DNA from: Streptosporangiaceae bacterium
Lineage (GTDB): Bacteria; Actinomycetota; Actinomycetes; Streptosporangiales; Streptosporangiaceae
Reading direction: 5' to 3'
DNA: 9,186 bases
NCBI GenBank assembly: GCA_030038715.1
Contig: JASHSO010000205.1
Coordinates: 1 to 9,186 of the forward strand
Shown here: positions 8,370 to 9,186 of the stretch, one piece after another
How positions within the stretch are numbered: the stretch's first letter is position 1
How the letters are laid out: the number at the start of each line of letters is the position of its first letter
Notes under the pieces: model-generated
Told to the model about the DNA's origin: nothing
The model's input: the letters and a program-made list of their open reading frames with translations, nothing else
The model's database searches: none
Position numbers and translations under genes: made by a program

Positions 8370-8933
8370 CTAGTCGCCGTGCTGCCGATACACCTGCTCC
8401 GCAAGCAGGCCGACAAACGGGAGATTCCGGTACCGCTCGGCGTAGTCAAGCCCGTAACCGACGACAAACGCGTCCTCGATGTCGAACCCGGTATAGGCGA
8501 CGTCCACGTTCATCCGCAAGGCCGCTGGCTTGCGCAGCAGCACGCAGACCCGCACCGAGGCGGGCCCGCGTGACCGCAGGTTACCGACCAGCCAGGAGAG
8601 CGTCAGGCCCGAATCGACGATGTCCTCGACCACCAGCACGTGCCGCCCGGTGATGTCGGTGTCCAGGTCCTTCAGGATCCGCACGACACCGGAGGATTTG
8701 GTACCCGACCCGTAGGACGAGATCGCCATCCAGTCCATCCTGGCCGGCAGGTGCATGGCTCTGGCCAGGTCGGCCATCACCATCACGGCGCCCTTGAGCA
8801 CTCCAACAAGCAGCAGTTCGCGATCAGCGTAATCGGCGTCGATCTGCGCAGCGAGCTCATGGACTCGCCGGCTGATCTGCTCCGGAGTGATCAGGACTTC
8901 CTTGAGATCGGCTCCCATGTCGTTCTCGTCCAC
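8370..8933 (-). CDS. hpt: Hypoxanthine phosphoribosyltransferase
   Basis: Hpt salvages hypoxanthine and guanine by joining them to PRPP, giving IMP and GMP in the cytoplasm. The product has 187 residues from the GTG at 8933. Motifs in order are [11 protein letters not shown] (6-16), [16 protein letters not shown] (41-56, with the LKG loop), the flexible-loop region [11 protein letters not shown] (72-82), the PRPP-binding loop [14 protein letters not shown] (99-112, with E103, D104 and catalytic-type D107) and [20 protein letters not shown] near the C-terminus. The GTG was chosen because GGAGG (8940-8944) sits 6 nt upstream and related proteins carry a few residues before MGADLKEV. The ATG at 8918 is the alternative. 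A longer in-frame extension to 9044 is tilS shadow. The gene overlaps the tilS 3' end by 77 nt, so the two are co-transcribed. Confidence 0.95.
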   Translation of the reverse strand: MDENDMGADLKEVLITPEQISRRVHELAAQIDADYADRELLLVGVLKGAVMVMADLARAMHLPARMDWMAISSYGSGTKSSGVVRILKDLDTDITGRHVLVVEDIVDSGLTLSWLVGNLRSRGPASVRVCVLLRKPAALRMNVDVAYTGFDIEDAFVVGYGLDYAERYRNLPFVGLLAEQVYRQHGD

Positions 8934-9186
8934 CCTCGGCCTCCGGTCGCGGCGGTGTGGTGAACAGCAGCCTGCCATATCTGCGCTCGCAGCGGACCCC
9001 ACCCGGCAGGTCAGCCCAGCGCTGACCGCGCCAGGCGGTGACAAGCCGGTCGATGTCGGCTATGTTCCGCTCCGACAGCGCGCCGGCCGGGCAGCCGGCC
9101 GCCAGGGCCACGCCGCGCAGCACCCGCAGCCTGACCGCATCGGGCAGCGCCGCGAGGGCTGTGGCGCCAAGTCCGCCATCCCCGTC
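8857..9186 (-). CDS. tilS: tRNA(Ile)-lysidine synthetase, C-terminal part (5' end beyond window)
   Basis: The frame is open from the window edge at 9186 to TGA at 8859-8857, giving the last 109 residues. TilS uses ATP and lysine to convert C34 of tRNA-Ile(CAU) to lysidine, so that the tRNA reads AUA. The catalytic PP-loop lies outside the window. The call rests on the C-terminal substrate-binding segment: [20 protein letters not shown], then [20 protein letters not shown] and [15 protein letters not shown]. These match actinobacterial TilS, as does the position directly upstream of hpt. The last 25 residues or so (after [10 protein letters not shown]) overlap hpt in another frame and are hydrophilic and not family-like, so they may be a neutral tail imposed by the hpt sequence. 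No frameshift is visible. Confidence 0.85.
   Translation of the reverse strand, partial: DGDGGLGATALAALPDAVRLRVLRGVALAAGCPAGALSERNIADIDRLVTAWRGQRWADLPGGVRCERRYGRLLFTTPPRPEAEGGRERHGSRSQGSPDHSGADQPASP
8940..8944 (-). promoter_or_regulatory. Shine-Dalgarno site deciding the hpt start
   Basis: GGAGG on the minus strand lies 6 nt before the GTG at 8933 and 21 nt before the ATG at 8918. This spacing favours the GTG as the hpt start. The site lies inside the tilS coding sequence. Confidence 0.75.

Overview
This window comes from the chromosome of a GC-rich Actinomycetota species. The evidence is the strong G/C bias at third codon positions, the GTG and TTG starts, and a gene order (tilS-hpt-ftsH-folE-folP-folB-folK-DUF3180-DUF2520) that I recognise from mycobacteria, streptomycetes and their relatives. 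The genus cannot be fixed from the sequence. The FtsH protease motif HEGGH and the LysX-like lipid-modifying protein fit a high-GC actinobacterium. A free-standing LysX-like membrane protein between folE and folP argues against Mycobacterium itself.

All nine genes lie on the minus strand, so transcription runs from position 9186 down to 1. In transcription order they are: (1) the 3' end of tilS, tRNA-Ile lysidine synthetase (9186-8857); (2) hpt, hypoxanthine phosphoribosyltransferase (8933-8370), overlapping tilS by 77 nt; (3) a gap of about 300 nt with several inverted repeats; (4) ftsH, a membrane AAA+ zinc protease with a Gly/Pro-repeat tail (8063-5841); (5) folE, GTP cyclohydrolase I (5844-5266), overlapping the ftsH stop; (6) a LysX/MprF-like membrane protein with a DUF2156 domain (5173-3233); (7) a 178-nt spacer holding a perfect 28-bp tandem duplication, nested inverted repeats and a possible promoter; (8) folP (3054-2143), folB (2143-1781) and folK (1784-1236), each overlapping the next by 1 to 4 nt; (9) a four-helix DUF3180 membrane protein (1245-760), overlapping folK by 10 nt; and (10) a DUF2520 Rossmann-fold protein (729 to beyond 1), cut by the window edge.

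folE, folP, folB and folK supply four steps of dihydropteroate synthesis: GTP to dihydroneopterin triphosphate, dihydroneopterin to 6-hydroxymethyl-dihydropterin, its pyrophosphorylation, and condensation with p-aminobenzoate. tilS and hpt serve tRNA modification and purine salvage. FtsH handles membrane-protein quality control. The DUF2520 protein usually stands beside pantothenate genes, so panC/panD may follow past position 1.

Most of the window is a conserved housekeeping cluster. I found no phage, transposon, CRISPR, tRNA or rRNA signal and no clear sign of horizontal transfer. The points worth a second look are the lipid-modifying gene inside the folate cluster, the structured and duplicated spacer before folP, the long tilS/hpt overlap, the repeat-bearing FtsH tail, and the two conserved proteins of unknown function at the low-coordinate end.
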